The notes beneath the pieces were generated by a model. The model did not search any database. It saw nothing but the letters and a program-made list of their open reading frames with translations, and was not told the origin of the DNA. From the NCBI GenBank assembly GCA_030512335.1, contig JAULSU010000001.1, forward strand, positions 1,798,001 through 1,862,000: DNA of 64,000 bases, given 5' to 3'. A program made the translations under genes and the position numbers. This DNA is from Immersiella caudata. Lineage: Eukaryota; Ascomycota; Sordariomycetes; Sordariales; Lasiosphaeriaceae. This document shows, in pieces, positions 22,701-31,997 of the stretch (positions within the stretch are counted from its first letter, which is position 1; every line of letters starts with the position of its first letter).

Positions 22701-23188
22701 ACCTCTCCCTCCCACATCGAGTGGATTGTGCAAAACATGGGTCGCTTCCACGCCTCTGGGTCTCCACAGTCACAGCAGCCGCTGTTCCCTGGCGATATGG
22801 AAATCCTGACCATGTGGCCGGTGTGATCCGTAGCATCGAAACATTTGCTGCACAGGCAGCAGGTGTCGTCGGCGCTGCATGTTCGGCACGCATATGAAGC
22901 TTCGCCTGCCTTGAAAATGTGCCCGCAGGCCTTGCCGCGCGCTCCTTCTGTGTATTCGGCACCCTCGACTGCGCCCTGCGCATCCTTGAGCTTTAGTGAA
23001 CCTCCTCGAGGTGGAAACCCACCAGGGAAAAAGAGGTTCATGTATTCGGGCTTTCCAGCCATAGACCAAAATAAATCGCTTAGAAGCTGCCGCGAGGCTT
23101 CCTCTGAGTAGCGATATCTGTGGCGAGCGGGCAGCTCTGCCAGGACCTGACAGAGCTGCAGCTCTTGCGTCGACATGGACGCAGCCAT
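16708..23188 (-). CDS. UBR1: E3 ubiquitin-protein ligase UBR1 (N-recognin)
   Basis: Two exons on the minus strand, 23188..17031 and 16975..16708, encode 2141 residues; the only intron (16976..17030) is 55 bp and close to the 3' end. UBR1 reads destabilising N-termini (N-degron pathway) and ubiquitinates targets with an E2 of the Rad6 type. Domains in order: UBR box at about 88-157 with its Cys/His zinc ligands (CGHIFKAGEASYACRTC, then GCCDCGDPEAWKRPMFC); a ClpS-like pocket near 235-320 (WAVLLWNDEKHTVIDV) for hydrophobic N-termini; a disordered, very acidic segment near 405-470; a helical middle; a RING-type region near 1350-1495 (CILCQED, GCGHIMHYSCFEAY, CPLC); and the C-terminal UBLC zinc/autoinhibitory domain (DPVICLFCGDLFC onward) ending NNGGWETI. 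The second exon supplies KCQKNIGLFINIRKC, essential for the UBLC. Length and domain order are normal. Confidence 0.96.
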
Positions 23189-23994
23189 TGCCGGGGAGAA
23201 CGTCGAATCGGCGCCAGCAAGTGTTAGGAAATTCGAGTATCAAACTTCGGGTCCGTCGGTATAACGCGAGTTCGGCTGGGCGGCGGCGTCGTCGGCAGTC
23301 GGCGGTCGATGGATAGCTGCGTGGCCAAGGCAGGGCAGCGGAGGGGTTATCGTGGGGTTGCGGTGTGGGTGGGCTATGACTCTGCCCAAGTGCCAAAACG
23401 TTCGCCTCTGCTCGGTGGTGTTCTGTCTGCGCAGATTGCAGAATGACTGCGCGCTGAGAGAAGTGGGCTTAAATTCTAGTTGATCAAGTGCAACTTCAAA
23501 GGAAAATTCAATCTCGTTGGGTGTTTGCCGCTCAAAGGGAAGTTGGCCTATGATCAAGTCGAGGCGGGAAGGCGCGGCCTGAGCTGTCTCCAGACTGCCT
23601 GAGGCCAGGGGGTGTTTTAGCGCCGATGGCGCATTTACTGATCGTGTCAAAGACAAAGGTAGGTTCATCAACAGGCGGTTTTGGTCAGACCACCTGCCCA
23701 TCGGATAAGACGAAAAACCCACACAGCATTAGACAATGCAAAGGCCATGTCCCCATTTATTTGACAATAGAGGAGCTCGAAGTTTGAGGAACCTGGGGGT
23801 CGGAGTGTCGAGCTGTACTTAGGCATTGCATCCAACTCCTTCTGCACGATGGAACCAAACAATGCTCTATCCCTCTATACACCGCCAGAACCGCACTGGG
23901 CTAGAATATACACGGCTTTTGCCACTGATGCCGGGCCGAATGGAGGCACGTCTTCCTGTCTGCAACAAAATCTCGCGACTGTCGACAGAACCCC
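23189..23994. other. UBR1 upstream region and QCR9 3' flank
   Basis: Both neighbouring genes read on the minus strand, so this 806-base interval holds the QCR9 terminator region and the UBR1 promoter/leader. A minus-strand frame across 23240-23722 has no family resemblance. No specific element identified. Confidence 0.45.
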
Positions 23995-24421
23995 TTACTC
24001 CTCCTCAGCGTACTTGTGGCGGATGTCCTTCCATTGACGCTGTGTCCAAAGTCAGTAGCCATTTGGTGTGCTAGTAGGTGACAATGGTGTGCGTACCCCT
24101 CGGTTGATGCTGTCCCAGAGCTTGTTCATCCTCGTGTCGTAGAACCTGTCGCATATTCAGCATACCAGCCTCCAATGACGTCGCCTCATCAGTGAGCTCA
24201 GGTGTGGATATGGCGTACATCTCGAAGCCAAAGGCACCAGCAAAAACAAGGCCCAAGAAGGTGTAGTTCTTGCGGAAAAGGGTGCTACTTCGGGGTTAGC
24301 AAAGGAGGTCGGTTCGTCGGAAGCGAACTTGCTTGTAGAGGCCCGAGTTTGCGATATTCTGTTCCACCCGTAGTTAGTCCCAAATGGCTGATACGTTACG
24401 CGCGACCGGGAAGCTCACCAT
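23995..24421 (-). CDS. QCR9: Cytochrome b-c1 complex subunit 9 (QCR9)
   Basis: Five coding exons in 427 bases: 24421..24419, 24358..24333, 24284..24219, 24145..24097 and 24039..23995. They encode 62 residues, normal for this single-helix subunit of respiratory complex III. Conserved blocks are LYNTLFRKNYTFL, the membrane segment GLVFAGAFGFEM, MNKLWDSINRGRQW and KDIRHKYAEEE. Introns of 60, 48, 73 and 57 bp total more than the coding sequence. The first coding exon is only the ATG. Intron 2 has a GC donor (GCAAGT) and TAG acceptor; no GT donor there gives the family sequence. The gene shares a 455-base divergent upstream region with PYM and lies near BCS1, whose product assembles the same complex. 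Confidence 0.92.
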
Positions 24422-24876
24422 TTTGGCGGTTGATCGGTTCCGAGACGGAGTCAATTGAGAGTGGTGAGGGCGGAAGGTCGGCGTCGTGCGTGGACGGGAT
24501 CACGATGTTTTCTGTTCGCGATTGAGCAGTGACCTGAGAACAAAACTGTCCGGGCCGGAAAGACCGCAGTCGCGGAAGCACCCGGACGAACCCCTGATTG
24601 GTCAAAGCTCCCCTGGAGGGGCCCGCCAGCGCATTTTGGCCGACCCCGCAAGCGCCTCAACCCTGCGACGATATCATGAGACGAAGCAAGCAGGTCACAA
24701 ACAATTCATTCCAAGCTGGCCAGCTTCTGACCAACCCGTCCTCCTGCTGGCGCAAAGTAGGGGGAAGCGGCTTTAAACTCTCACCACTGGTCGCAGTTGA
24801 GATTTCAACCTTCCGCGCAACTCACACCTAAATAATCCGACATTTGCCTCCCACACCCCACCTCACCATCAGCAAG
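24422..24876. promoter_or_regulatory. Divergent upstream region of QCR9 and PYM
   Basis: 455 bases between two outward-facing start codons. It should carry both core promoters and 5' leaders. No classical motif stands out clearly enough to mark. Confidence 0.5.
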
Positions 24877-25464
24877 ATGCCTTCCCAACCTTCAAACTCA
24901 GGCATCGTCACCGACGAGAAAAGCGGGGAGCGCAAGATTCCGGAGTCAGTCCGCGCCGATGGCAGCACTCGCAAAGCGATCAAGATCAGGCCCGGCTACC
25001 GTCCACCAGAGGACGTCGAAGTTTACAAGAACCGCACCGCCGAGACCTTCCGCAACCGCGGAAAAGGCCCTGTGCCCGGCGCCGAAGGGCTAAAAGACGA
25101 CAAGCCCGAGTCAGCCTCTACTGCGGCCAACAAGAACGCAAAGCGGCGCGAGGCGCGTAAGAAGGCCAAAGCCGCTGGCGATGGCCAGGCAGAAAGCGAG
25201 GTTGCCCTGGCTCCCGCACCCGAGGAGGTTGATCCCGAAGCGGAGAAGGAGAAGAAAGCACGCAACCTCAAGAAAAAGTTGAGGCAGGCGAAGGATTTGA
25301 AAGACAAGAAGGATGGAGGCCAATCGTTGCTGCCAGAGCAGATTGCGAAGGTTATCAAGATTAACGAACTTATTCGAGAGCTTGATGCTCTTGGTTTCGA
25401 TGCCGAGGGCGAGCCAAAGACGGCAGATGGGAAGGAAGAGGCGAAATATAGTTCCTCAAGCTGA
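24877..25464 (+). CDS. PYM: PYM, partner of Y14 and Mago (EJC recycling factor)
   Basis: Single exon, 195 residues, small and highly charged. In animals PYM binds the Mago-Y14 heterodimer and ribosomes, removing exon-junction complexes from translated mRNA. The N-terminal Mago-binding segment is clear (GIVTDEKSGERKIPESVRAD, then KIRPGYRPPEDVEVYKNR). The middle is a Lys/Glu/Ala-rich helix, with KNAKRREARKKAKAAG and EKEKKARNLKKKLRQAKDL as likely ribosome- or RNA-contacting parts. The C-terminal helix QIAKVIKINELIRELDALGF is also typical. ATG 24877 directly precedes the conserved region. The cognate Y14 gene is at 63.3 kb in this window. Identity is high confidence by sequence pattern; function in fungi is inferred. 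Confidence 0.9.
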   Translation: MPSQPSNSGIVTDEKSGERKIPESVRADGSTRKAIKIRPGYRPPEDVEVYKNRTAETFRNRGKGPVPGAEGLKDDKPESASTAANKNAKRREARKKAKAAGDGQAESEVALAPAPEEVDPEAEKEKKARNLKKKLRQAKDLKDKKDGGQSLLPEQIAKVIKINELIRELDALGFDAEGEPKTADGKEEAKYSSSS

Positions 25465-26173
25465 GAACTTGGGTTTTCGCATGAGGATCACTTCGCAAGG
25501 CGATAAATTTCCGCATAGAGTTCCCGGAACACATGCTCTTGGCTGGGGTGCAACTGCGTCAACTTCGCTTGGTCAGGGTCACGGTGACACTAGGGACAGT
25601 CATGAGGAAGGAGTATGAGGAGGAACCCCAGAGCTTACATGTCTTCCAGCACGGCTCCTGTTTTCAGTGGACCTTATCCATTGGTCTGCCAACCCTTCTG
25701 GGAACGAACCAGGCCCTGATGAAGCTCAGCTGTTAAGAGACCAAACGCCATGGAAGCCTGGTGTGCGAGGATAGGAGCTGGATGGGTGGAATTTCAGAGG
25801 GTTATAGACCTTAGACTCGGTATTTCTCGTAGATGTGGCAGTGCGGTTGAGACTCGGAGTAAGAATCTCACGCTCTCTCGTCACGGCGAGCTCAACCAGG
25901 GGCGGCGACCTACTTGGATGCTCTTAGTCAGGACGTTAATGCGCTGGACAGGGCAACATAGAAACCGCCTCTCTATAGAACTGGGGGTGGGCCCAGGACC
26001 CCACCCCAACAGCTTCACTCGAAGTCAATTCGGCGTCTCCCTATAGTATGTGTAGTAACTAAAGGGTTTGAAAAGAAGTTGCGATGCAATACGCATTGGG
26101 TATCAGTGTCTAAGCCTCGCGGTATGAGTACCGTTCATACAAAATATACATGGACAATGAGATCCCAACCTAT
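25465..26173. other. Convergent intergenic region between PYM and BCS1
   Basis: 709 bases holding the 3' ends of two convergent genes. Nothing else recognised. Confidence 0.5.
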
Positions 26174-27649
26174 CTATGCTGGGGACTTCATCGCCCCACT
26201 TGGCAACTCGGGCCCAAATTCCCTAGGAATGAGCCCCTCAGCCATATTGATAGCCCCCTCCATATCGCCCTTATTGAACTGGAACAGCCCCTGGATGGCA
26301 GCGGTGGAGGTATGCCGCGCCGGTACATTCGGATCCTTGCTCTGACCAAACAACCCAAGCTCTTCGAGACTCTCTAGGAACCTTTTACAACCTCTCCCAT
26401 CCTTGTCGATATCCCCATAGTAACGCCTCCACATCTCAGCGGCCTGATATCGGGTAGCCTCCCCGATCCTCATCATCATGTCCACTCGACCCGGTCGTAT
26501 GAGGGCCGGGTCCAATCTATCGATATGATTTGTCGTCAGGAACGCTATCCTGTCCTCCCCAGCCGCCAACCCATCCAGCGCATTCAGCAACCCGGAGAAG
26601 GTCACGGTATTCCCCGTGTACCCATCCGAATCCCTCTGCCTCCTATTCTGGAACGCCGCATCCACGTCCTCCAGTAGCAACAGGCTCTTCTCGGGCAACT
26701 GCGTAAGCAGCTGCGCTAGCAGATCATCCGTAATCCCCACCTCGCTCAAATTCACCATCGCGACGCTATAATCCAACTCCCCAGCCAGCGCCTGAATAAA
26801 CGACGTCTTGCCCGTCCCTGGCGGCCCGTAGAGCAGATACCCCCTCCTATACGGCACACCCCGATCCGTATACCACTGTTGGGCCGCCAAAAACTCCTTC
26901 ACATCCCCTACAATCCTCTCCTTCACCCCCTCGCCCAAAATCACACTCGCCAGTTTCCTCTTCAGCCTCGGCTTCCCCAGCGGCTGCCATTCCATCCGCC
27001 TCGCACAATACACCACCGTCTTGCCCTCTTGAAAGCTTGTCGCTAGCGCGTGCGCTTCCGTAAACACCTCCCCAAGCACATGCCGATGCGGCCACAGCAG
27101 CGTCAGCGTCAACGTCTCATGTGGCTCACCCGTGCTCGTATTCGTCGTGCTCGCCTTCTCGCGGTTCACCGCAATGTACACCCCCGGCTTATGCCGGATA
27201 ATATGCCGCCCGTACCCCGGCTGCACGCGAAAGTCGGCGTGGATGCGCCCCTCGCCGGCGGGTCCCCCCGGGTTGATGGAGCGCGTGGTAGTGCTGACGG
27301 CGAGCTTGCGCATGCGGGTGAGGCGCTTGGCGATGAAGCCTGTTTCTTCGCGGGGCTGTGCGAGCCATTGGAGCACCCAGGGGTAGGAGGGGTCGCGCTT
27401 GGAGATCTCGACGTTGACGAGCATTTGGCGGCGGAGAAGCGAGGCGCCGCTGATGAGGGCGCGTCGGCCGAAGGCGGCGGCTGCGCCGAGGCCAGCTAGG
27501 CCGATGCCGCCAGCGAAGACGGGGTTGTTGAAGAGGGCATCGAGGCCAAGGGTGGAGGGGGTGGCGGCTTTTGCGGCGATAGTATTTGTTGTCGCCGCTG
27601 TCGCCGCTGTCGCCGCTGTCGCTAGCGAGGTTTGAGGGTCAGGCGACAT
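26174..27649 (-). CDS. BCS1: Mitochondrial AAA chaperone/translocase BCS1
   Basis: Single exon, 491 residues from ATG 27649, which is the first ATG in this frame; upstream codons stay open but lack an ATG. BCS1 is an inner-membrane AAA ATPase that moves the folded Rieske iron-sulfur protein across the membrane in the last step of complex III assembly. Seen: an Ala/Thr-rich N-terminus, a transmembrane helix at about 45-61 (FAGGIGLAGLGAAAAFG), a BCS1-specific region, Walker A GPPGTGKT at about 275-282, Walker B LLLLEDVD at about 323-330, and the sensor/arginine block TTNHIDRLDPALIRPGRVD. Length matches the family (about 450-500). A short GCCGCTGTC repeat encodes the Ala/Thr stretch after the start. 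It neighbours QCR9, a structural subunit of the same complex. Confidence 0.93.
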   Translation of the reverse strand: MSPDPQTSLATAATAATAATTNTIAAKAATPSTLGLDALFNNPVFAGGIGLAGLGAAAAFGRRALISGASLLRRQMLVNVEISKRDPSYPWVLQWLAQPREETGFIAKRLTRMRKLAVSTTTRSINPGGPAGEGRIHADFRVQPGYGRHIIRHKPGVYIAVNREKASTTNTSTGEPHETLTLTLLWPHRHVLGEVFTEAHALATSFQEGKTVVYCARRMEWQPLGKPRLKRKLASVILGEGVKERIVGDVKEFLAAQQWYTDRGVPYRRGYLLYGPPGTGKTSFIQALAGELDYSVAMVNLSEVGITDDLLAQLLTQLPEKSLLLLEDVDAAFQNRRQRDSDGYTGNTVTFSGLLNALDGLAAGEDRIAFLTTNHIDRLDPALIRPGRVDMMMRIGEATRYQAAEMWRRYYGDIDKDGRGCKRFLESLEELGLFGQSKDPNVPARHTSTAAIQGLFQFNKGDMEGAINMAEGLIPREFGPELPSGAMKSPA

Positions 27650-28081
27650 GATCGGAATGCTCACAACATAGCGCGGAATGTTGTGGGTGGGATGGGAAGG
27701 TGTGGGAGCTGGTGACGACGAGTGGTATTCAAAAATTTTAGTGGGTCCTTGCGTCCCGGCAGGCAAGATGAAGATGTTTAAACGCCGAGGCTAAACACCT
27801 CAACGGTGGACGAGGCATTGGAGGCGCTCAAACTCTCCAAATATTTCGGACACTAAGATACCGTGTCGCCTGGCATTCCCGTTTGTATCTAACGTTAGGT
27901 CTCAACAAATTTGACCCTCGTCAGATTGTGAAGGTGGTTTCAAGTTGCACGCCCTCCATGCCGTACCACAGAGCGTGGAGGGCAAAATATTGATTATACA
28001 GACATGTCTATGGCCAGCAGTTGGCATACCTGCGGTTTTCTCTTTCCCCCCAAATAGCCCAAGACTCCATCTACGATCCGT
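27650..28081. other. BCS1 upstream region and uS11m 3' flank
   Basis: 432 bases between two minus-strand genes. Must include the BCS1 promoter. No clear motif or extra gene. Confidence 0.5.
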
Positions 28082-28720
28082 TTAAAGTCTCCTGGGATTG
28101 CGACCCCTGGTTCCACCGAACTTGATTCTTGTGGCGTCCGTAACCCGAATGATCTTGTCCTTCAACGCCTTGCCTTCATTACCCAACAAGACCTTGACTG
28201 CAGCCTCTCTCCCTTGCCCGAATCCCCTGAATACCACCTCCAGCTTTTTGATGTTCTTGACCTCGCCCATCTGGTGAAGCTTGTCGATCACGTAGGCACT
28301 GACCTGGTACCCTGCATCGAACGTCCCCCGCGCGGACTTCTTGAACCCCAGATTCCCGGCCGAGATAGAAATGATAGCGTCTCGGTTGGGCTTTGTGACC
28401 GTTATATGTGTGTTGTGCCTGTGTGTCATGACGTGGAAGTGGTGAGGCTCGGTGTCGACGTCCTCCTTGAGTTTGAGCGTCTGTCCCAGGTCCGTCCTGT
28501 AAGAGGCGACTTGGTCACCTCCTTCGGAAGAGCTGGAGATGAACTTCCGTGCAAGTTGCTGCATATGGTCTTCGGAGCTGTGCGGAGGGTCAGCCAGTCG
28601 GGCGGCTGACTGGGAGAAGAGTCGCGTCCATCGGGGAGTGCTGGGCACTGCGAATTGGGGCTTAGAGACTGTCTGGACGATGTTGCGCGCCAAAAGGCGG
28701 CCAGATGAAAAGCCGCTCAT
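28082..28720 (-). CDS. MRPS18: Mitochondrial small-subunit ribosomal protein uS11m
   Basis: Single exon, 212 residues from ATG 28720. The first ~40 residues are basic and hydroxylated with few acids (MSGFSSGRLLARNIVQTVSK), a mitochondrial presequence. The C-terminal ~120 residues are an S11 domain: HFHVMTHRHNTHITVTKPN, ISISAGNLGFKKSARGT, EVVFRGFGQGREAAVKVL and the ending IKFGGTRGRNPRRL. In yeast the corresponding protein is called Mrps18; bacterial uS11 binds 16S rRNA at the platform near the mRNA exit. The frame extends upstream to 28822, but the presequence-like start at 28720 fits better. Divergent from TIM44, with a shared 353-base upstream region. Confidence 0.92.
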   Translation of the reverse strand: MSGFSSGRLLARNIVQTVSKPQFAVPSTPRWTRLFSQSAARLADPPHSSEDHMQQLARKFISSSSEGGDQVASYRTDLGQTLKLKEDVDTEPHHFHVMTHRHNTHITVTKPNRDAIISISAGNLGFKKSARGTFDAGYQVSAYVIDKLHQMGEVKNIKKLEVVFRGFGQGREAAVKVLLGNEGKALKDKIIRVTDATRIKFGGTRGRNPRRL

Positions 28721-29073
28721 CTCCAGTCGGGGGCTGCGGTCGCTATGGCAAAGGACTGACTCGGGTCGGCGACGTGGTTTTGGTTTCGTGAAGTGATGCG
28801 ATGCGATGCGCTCCTTGTTCAATGTATGGCCAAGAACCTGGAAATTTTTGGTCTAAATAGGCAACCCTAACCCTCGGCTTCTGCCGAGCGCGGGCGAAAA
28901 AAAATCCCCCAAAGTCGTCGCGCCGAAACTTCGAATACATCCTTCTTCGCAAAACCCGACACCGAGCGGGAAGTCCTCGACAGCAGATTTCCCTGTCGGC
29001 CGCTCGTGTTTTACGAATTAACCTTGTGTCGCCGGCGGAAGGCGGCCTTTCTTTTAGAGATATAGAGATCACT
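28721..29073. promoter_or_regulatory. Divergent promoter of uS11m and TIM44 with telobox
   Basis: 353 bases between two mitochondrial-protein genes. AACCCTAACCCT at 28863-28874 is a doubled telomere-type box. In several fungi such boxes mark promoters of ribosomal or translation genes and are bound by Tbf1/Teb1-type factors. A (GATGC)3-like repeat lies near 28797-28810. Regulatory role is inferred. Confidence 0.55.
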
Positions 29074-30756
29074 ATGAACTCTCTCAGGCACATTCGCACA
29101 GCGCCTGGCGTTCCGCTGCGGGATTCACTTCTTCGCAACGCCGTCAGCTCAGGCGCTGCTAGATCTACGGCACATGGTCGGCTCCTGTCCACCAGAACGA
29201 CTCGTCTCAATGGCTCCGACATCCAATCAGCATCAGCATCCTCGTCCATCCTTCTCCGAGAGCAAACTACCCTTCGATCACCCTTCCTCCCGAGCACAAT
29301 AACCATCGAGAGCATATCAAGGCCAAGCACGCGCTCTTTCCACATCTCATCATCAGCCAGGCAGCATAAAAAGCCAGAGGCTAAGGACGAGAAGGCACAG
29401 GCGGAGACCGCAGAGAAGGCCGACGCGAAGGAGAACCCTGAAGCCGAAGCCGAAGCCGAGAGCAAGGCTGAAGGCGAGAACGCCGAGGGGAAAGAGGAGG
29501 GTGAGAAGTCGGAGAAGAAGAAGGAGAAGAAGGAAGACCTTCCTCCTCCCCCTCCTCATGGAGACAAGACCCCGTGGCAGGTTTTCATGGAGACCATGCA
29601 GACCGAGTTCAAGCAGTCCCAGGAGTGGAACGAGTCGACTAAGGCCTTGGCATCTTCTGCAAACCAGATTGCCGAGAGCGAGTCTGTGAAGAAGGCACGA
29701 CAAGCGTACGAGGCCACATCTGGCGTCGTCTCCGAGACAACCAGCAAGGTGGTGAAGACTACGGCCACGGCCATCGGCAAGGGCGCCCAGTGGACGTGGG
29801 AGACCCCGGTGGTGAAGGGCGTGCGGAAGGGCGCCAATGTCACAGGAGAGGTATTGGACAAAGCCACAAAGCCCATCCGGGAAACCGAGGCTTTCCAAAA
29901 TGTGAAGAAGGTCATCGACGATGGCAGCAGCTCCAGATACGGTGGATGGGTGGACAAGGAGGAGCGCAGGAGGCGACGGGAACAGCTGGATAAGGAGCGG
30001 GGGCAGCAACAGATTTTCGAGGAGGACCCTGAGTAAGTTGATTCTTCACGACCATGGCGACAGAAACTGACAGCGCACAGGGCCGGAACAAACGTCACTC
30101 TCCACAAGGACGCAGCCTGGAAAGAAGCCTGGAGGGATTTCCGGGACAGCAACAAGTTTGTCCAGGGTGTCTTTGGCATGAAGAGCGTCTATCAAGAGTC
30201 GGAGAACCCCCTGATTTCCACGGCGAGAAGCATCACCGATCGTGTCGCTGGCTTCTTCGCCGAGAACGAGACTGCCCAGGTCATCAAGAGGGTTCGGGCC
30301 ATGGATCCCAACTTCCAGATCGAGCCCTTCCTGAAGGAACTCCGCGAGTACATCCTTCCCGAAGTCCTTGACGCATACGTCAAGGGCGACGTCGAGACCC
30401 TCAAGCTCTGGCTCTCGGAGGCTCAGTACTCGGTCTACGAGGCACTGACCAAGCAGTACTTGCAAGCTGGCCTCAAGTCTGACGGACGCATTCTCGATAT
30501 CCGAGGCGTCGACATTCTCAAGGCCCGCATGCTGGACCCCGGCGAGATCCCGGTCTTCATCATCACCTGCAGGACACAAGAGGTGCACGTCTACCGCAAC
30601 GCCAAAACGAACCAGCTTGCGGCCGGCATGGAGGACAAGGTTCAGCTCGTCACCTACGCCATCGGCATCACCCGCATTGCTGAAGACGTCAACAACCCCG
30701 AAACAAGGGGCTGGAGGCTCATCGAGATGCAAAAGAGCGGCCGCGACTGGTATTAG
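29074..30756 (+). CDS. TIM44: Mitochondrial import inner membrane translocase subunit TIM44
   Basis: Exons 29074..30032 and 30081..30756 (intron 48 bp) encode 544 residues. TIM44 tethers mitochondrial Hsp70 to the TIM23 channel for matrix protein import. The N-terminal ~95 residues are Arg/Ser-rich and end in RSFHISSSARQH, a typical cleavable matrix presequence. A Lys/Glu/Ala-rich segment (about 97-165) follows, then the Hsp70/membrane-binding helices. The C-terminal domain from about residue 345 has SITDRVAGFFAENE, FLKELREYILPEVLDAYVKG, LSEAQYSVYEALTKQY, ILDIRGVDILKARMLDPGEI and the ending WRLIEMQKSGRDWY. Splicing inside GA|G before AGTNVTLHKD restores the conserved reading. Length is somewhat above yeast, mostly in the charged segment. 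Confidence 0.95.
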
Positions 30757-31997
30757 TCCCAGTCTCGCAAGCCAAGTGCCTCTCACCTTGAAGCATACTT
30801 CCTTAAACTATCAAGCTTTCCGCACTTGTTCAAGTTCATTCTGTTTGACTAGGTAGGCATGGGCAAAAATGTATATTACGCTGGGGGTGGGCCTTTCTGT
30901 CGCCCGAGATGCCTGGGAGTTCGGGGCGGTTTGGTGTATTGTATGTACATAGAGGCTCGGGAGCCGGCGCCGTTGAGCATTTCCGCCATATAAACACCAC
31001 TCTGGTTACAACGGGGAGGGTATGAATGGTATTGTTGTACAATAGAAGATAAAACACTGGTGAGGGGGGAGGGGGAAGGGGAAAGGGGAAGGACCCAACA
31101 CCTCGCGACGGCTGGGGAGCCAGCGACAAGGCAAGCGAATAACTTAATGATACTATCTCGCTGAGTTGCGTTCGCGGAGCTGGATTCGTACGTGGCTGAC
31201 AGATTTGAGGCTGGATATCTTCGGTTTTTTGGGCGCAAGAACTCCTGCTGACTGGTTTGTATATCCAATCTTGACTGAAACCACTACGGACCCGGTTGAG
31301 GACGGTAAGAGTCTAGAAAGGGACCAGCCAGTTTCCCTGCTCGTACTCTTCTCGTAAGGTGAACCAAACCCGGTTCGAACCAGGATCAGAACGGGATGAA
31401 TATGAAAGTTTCCAGTTAGAACCCCTACTCGCACTGTTCTGACGATGTTAATTGAACTTAGTTCTAGCCCAGTCCAGACCGGATGGATATGTTAAGTGTT
31501 CAGTCCAAATCCCTCCTTAAACTGTTTACGCATGTTTTGTTCCGGGTTTGAACTAGGTACCTAGCAACATGAATTTTCACAATACCACGCGTCAACAGAG
31601 GGTACGGAGTACTTGTCCCACAAACCCATGTACAAGTAGACAGCGCACTCTCATGCGCACTCTGTGTTAAAACCGCTGAGCAAACATTAATCTTCTGCGG
31701 AGCACGGTTCTGATTTATCTAGGCACGGGGAACCCACGCCCGCAACTCGGAGATAGTCTCTGCTGTACCTCGAAGTAACCCAGATCAAACCAGGATCAAG
31801 CCCCCTTCCAGCCAGCACACACCATCGGACTGCGAGCGTAGGGCCAAGATAAGCCACAATCTGACCACGACCGCATTCCTAGCCATGACACAGAGATAAC
31901 CCGGTTCAGACAGCCCCCATCAAGCTCCGAGGAAACCGAAATAAATTGTCCTATCCTCACAACCCACCTCCTCCCTCTCCCCCTTTTGTCAAACCCT
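30757..31997. other. Intergenic region with decayed repeats
   Basis: TIM44 and the NADAR gene converge across this 1.24-kb interval. The first ~400 bases look like 3' flank. Degenerate tandem repeats occupy about 31288-31580 and are listed separately. The rest, up to about 31930, contains further loose matches (for example ACCAGGATCAA near 31790) but no gene. Confidence 0.45.
31288..31580. repeat. Degenerate tandem repeat, about 3.5 units of 78-88 bp
   Basis: Four related segments begin near 31291, 31369, 31457 and 31542. Each starts with a version of CCCGGTTCGAACCAGG. Units 2 and 3 align over about 80 bases, for example GGGATGAATATG at 31393 against CGGATGGATATG at 31480, followed in both by AAGT, CAGT, CCCT and ACTGTT at the same spacing. 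Identity is only about 65-70% by eye, so this is an old array. Origin unknown. Confidence 0.5.
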
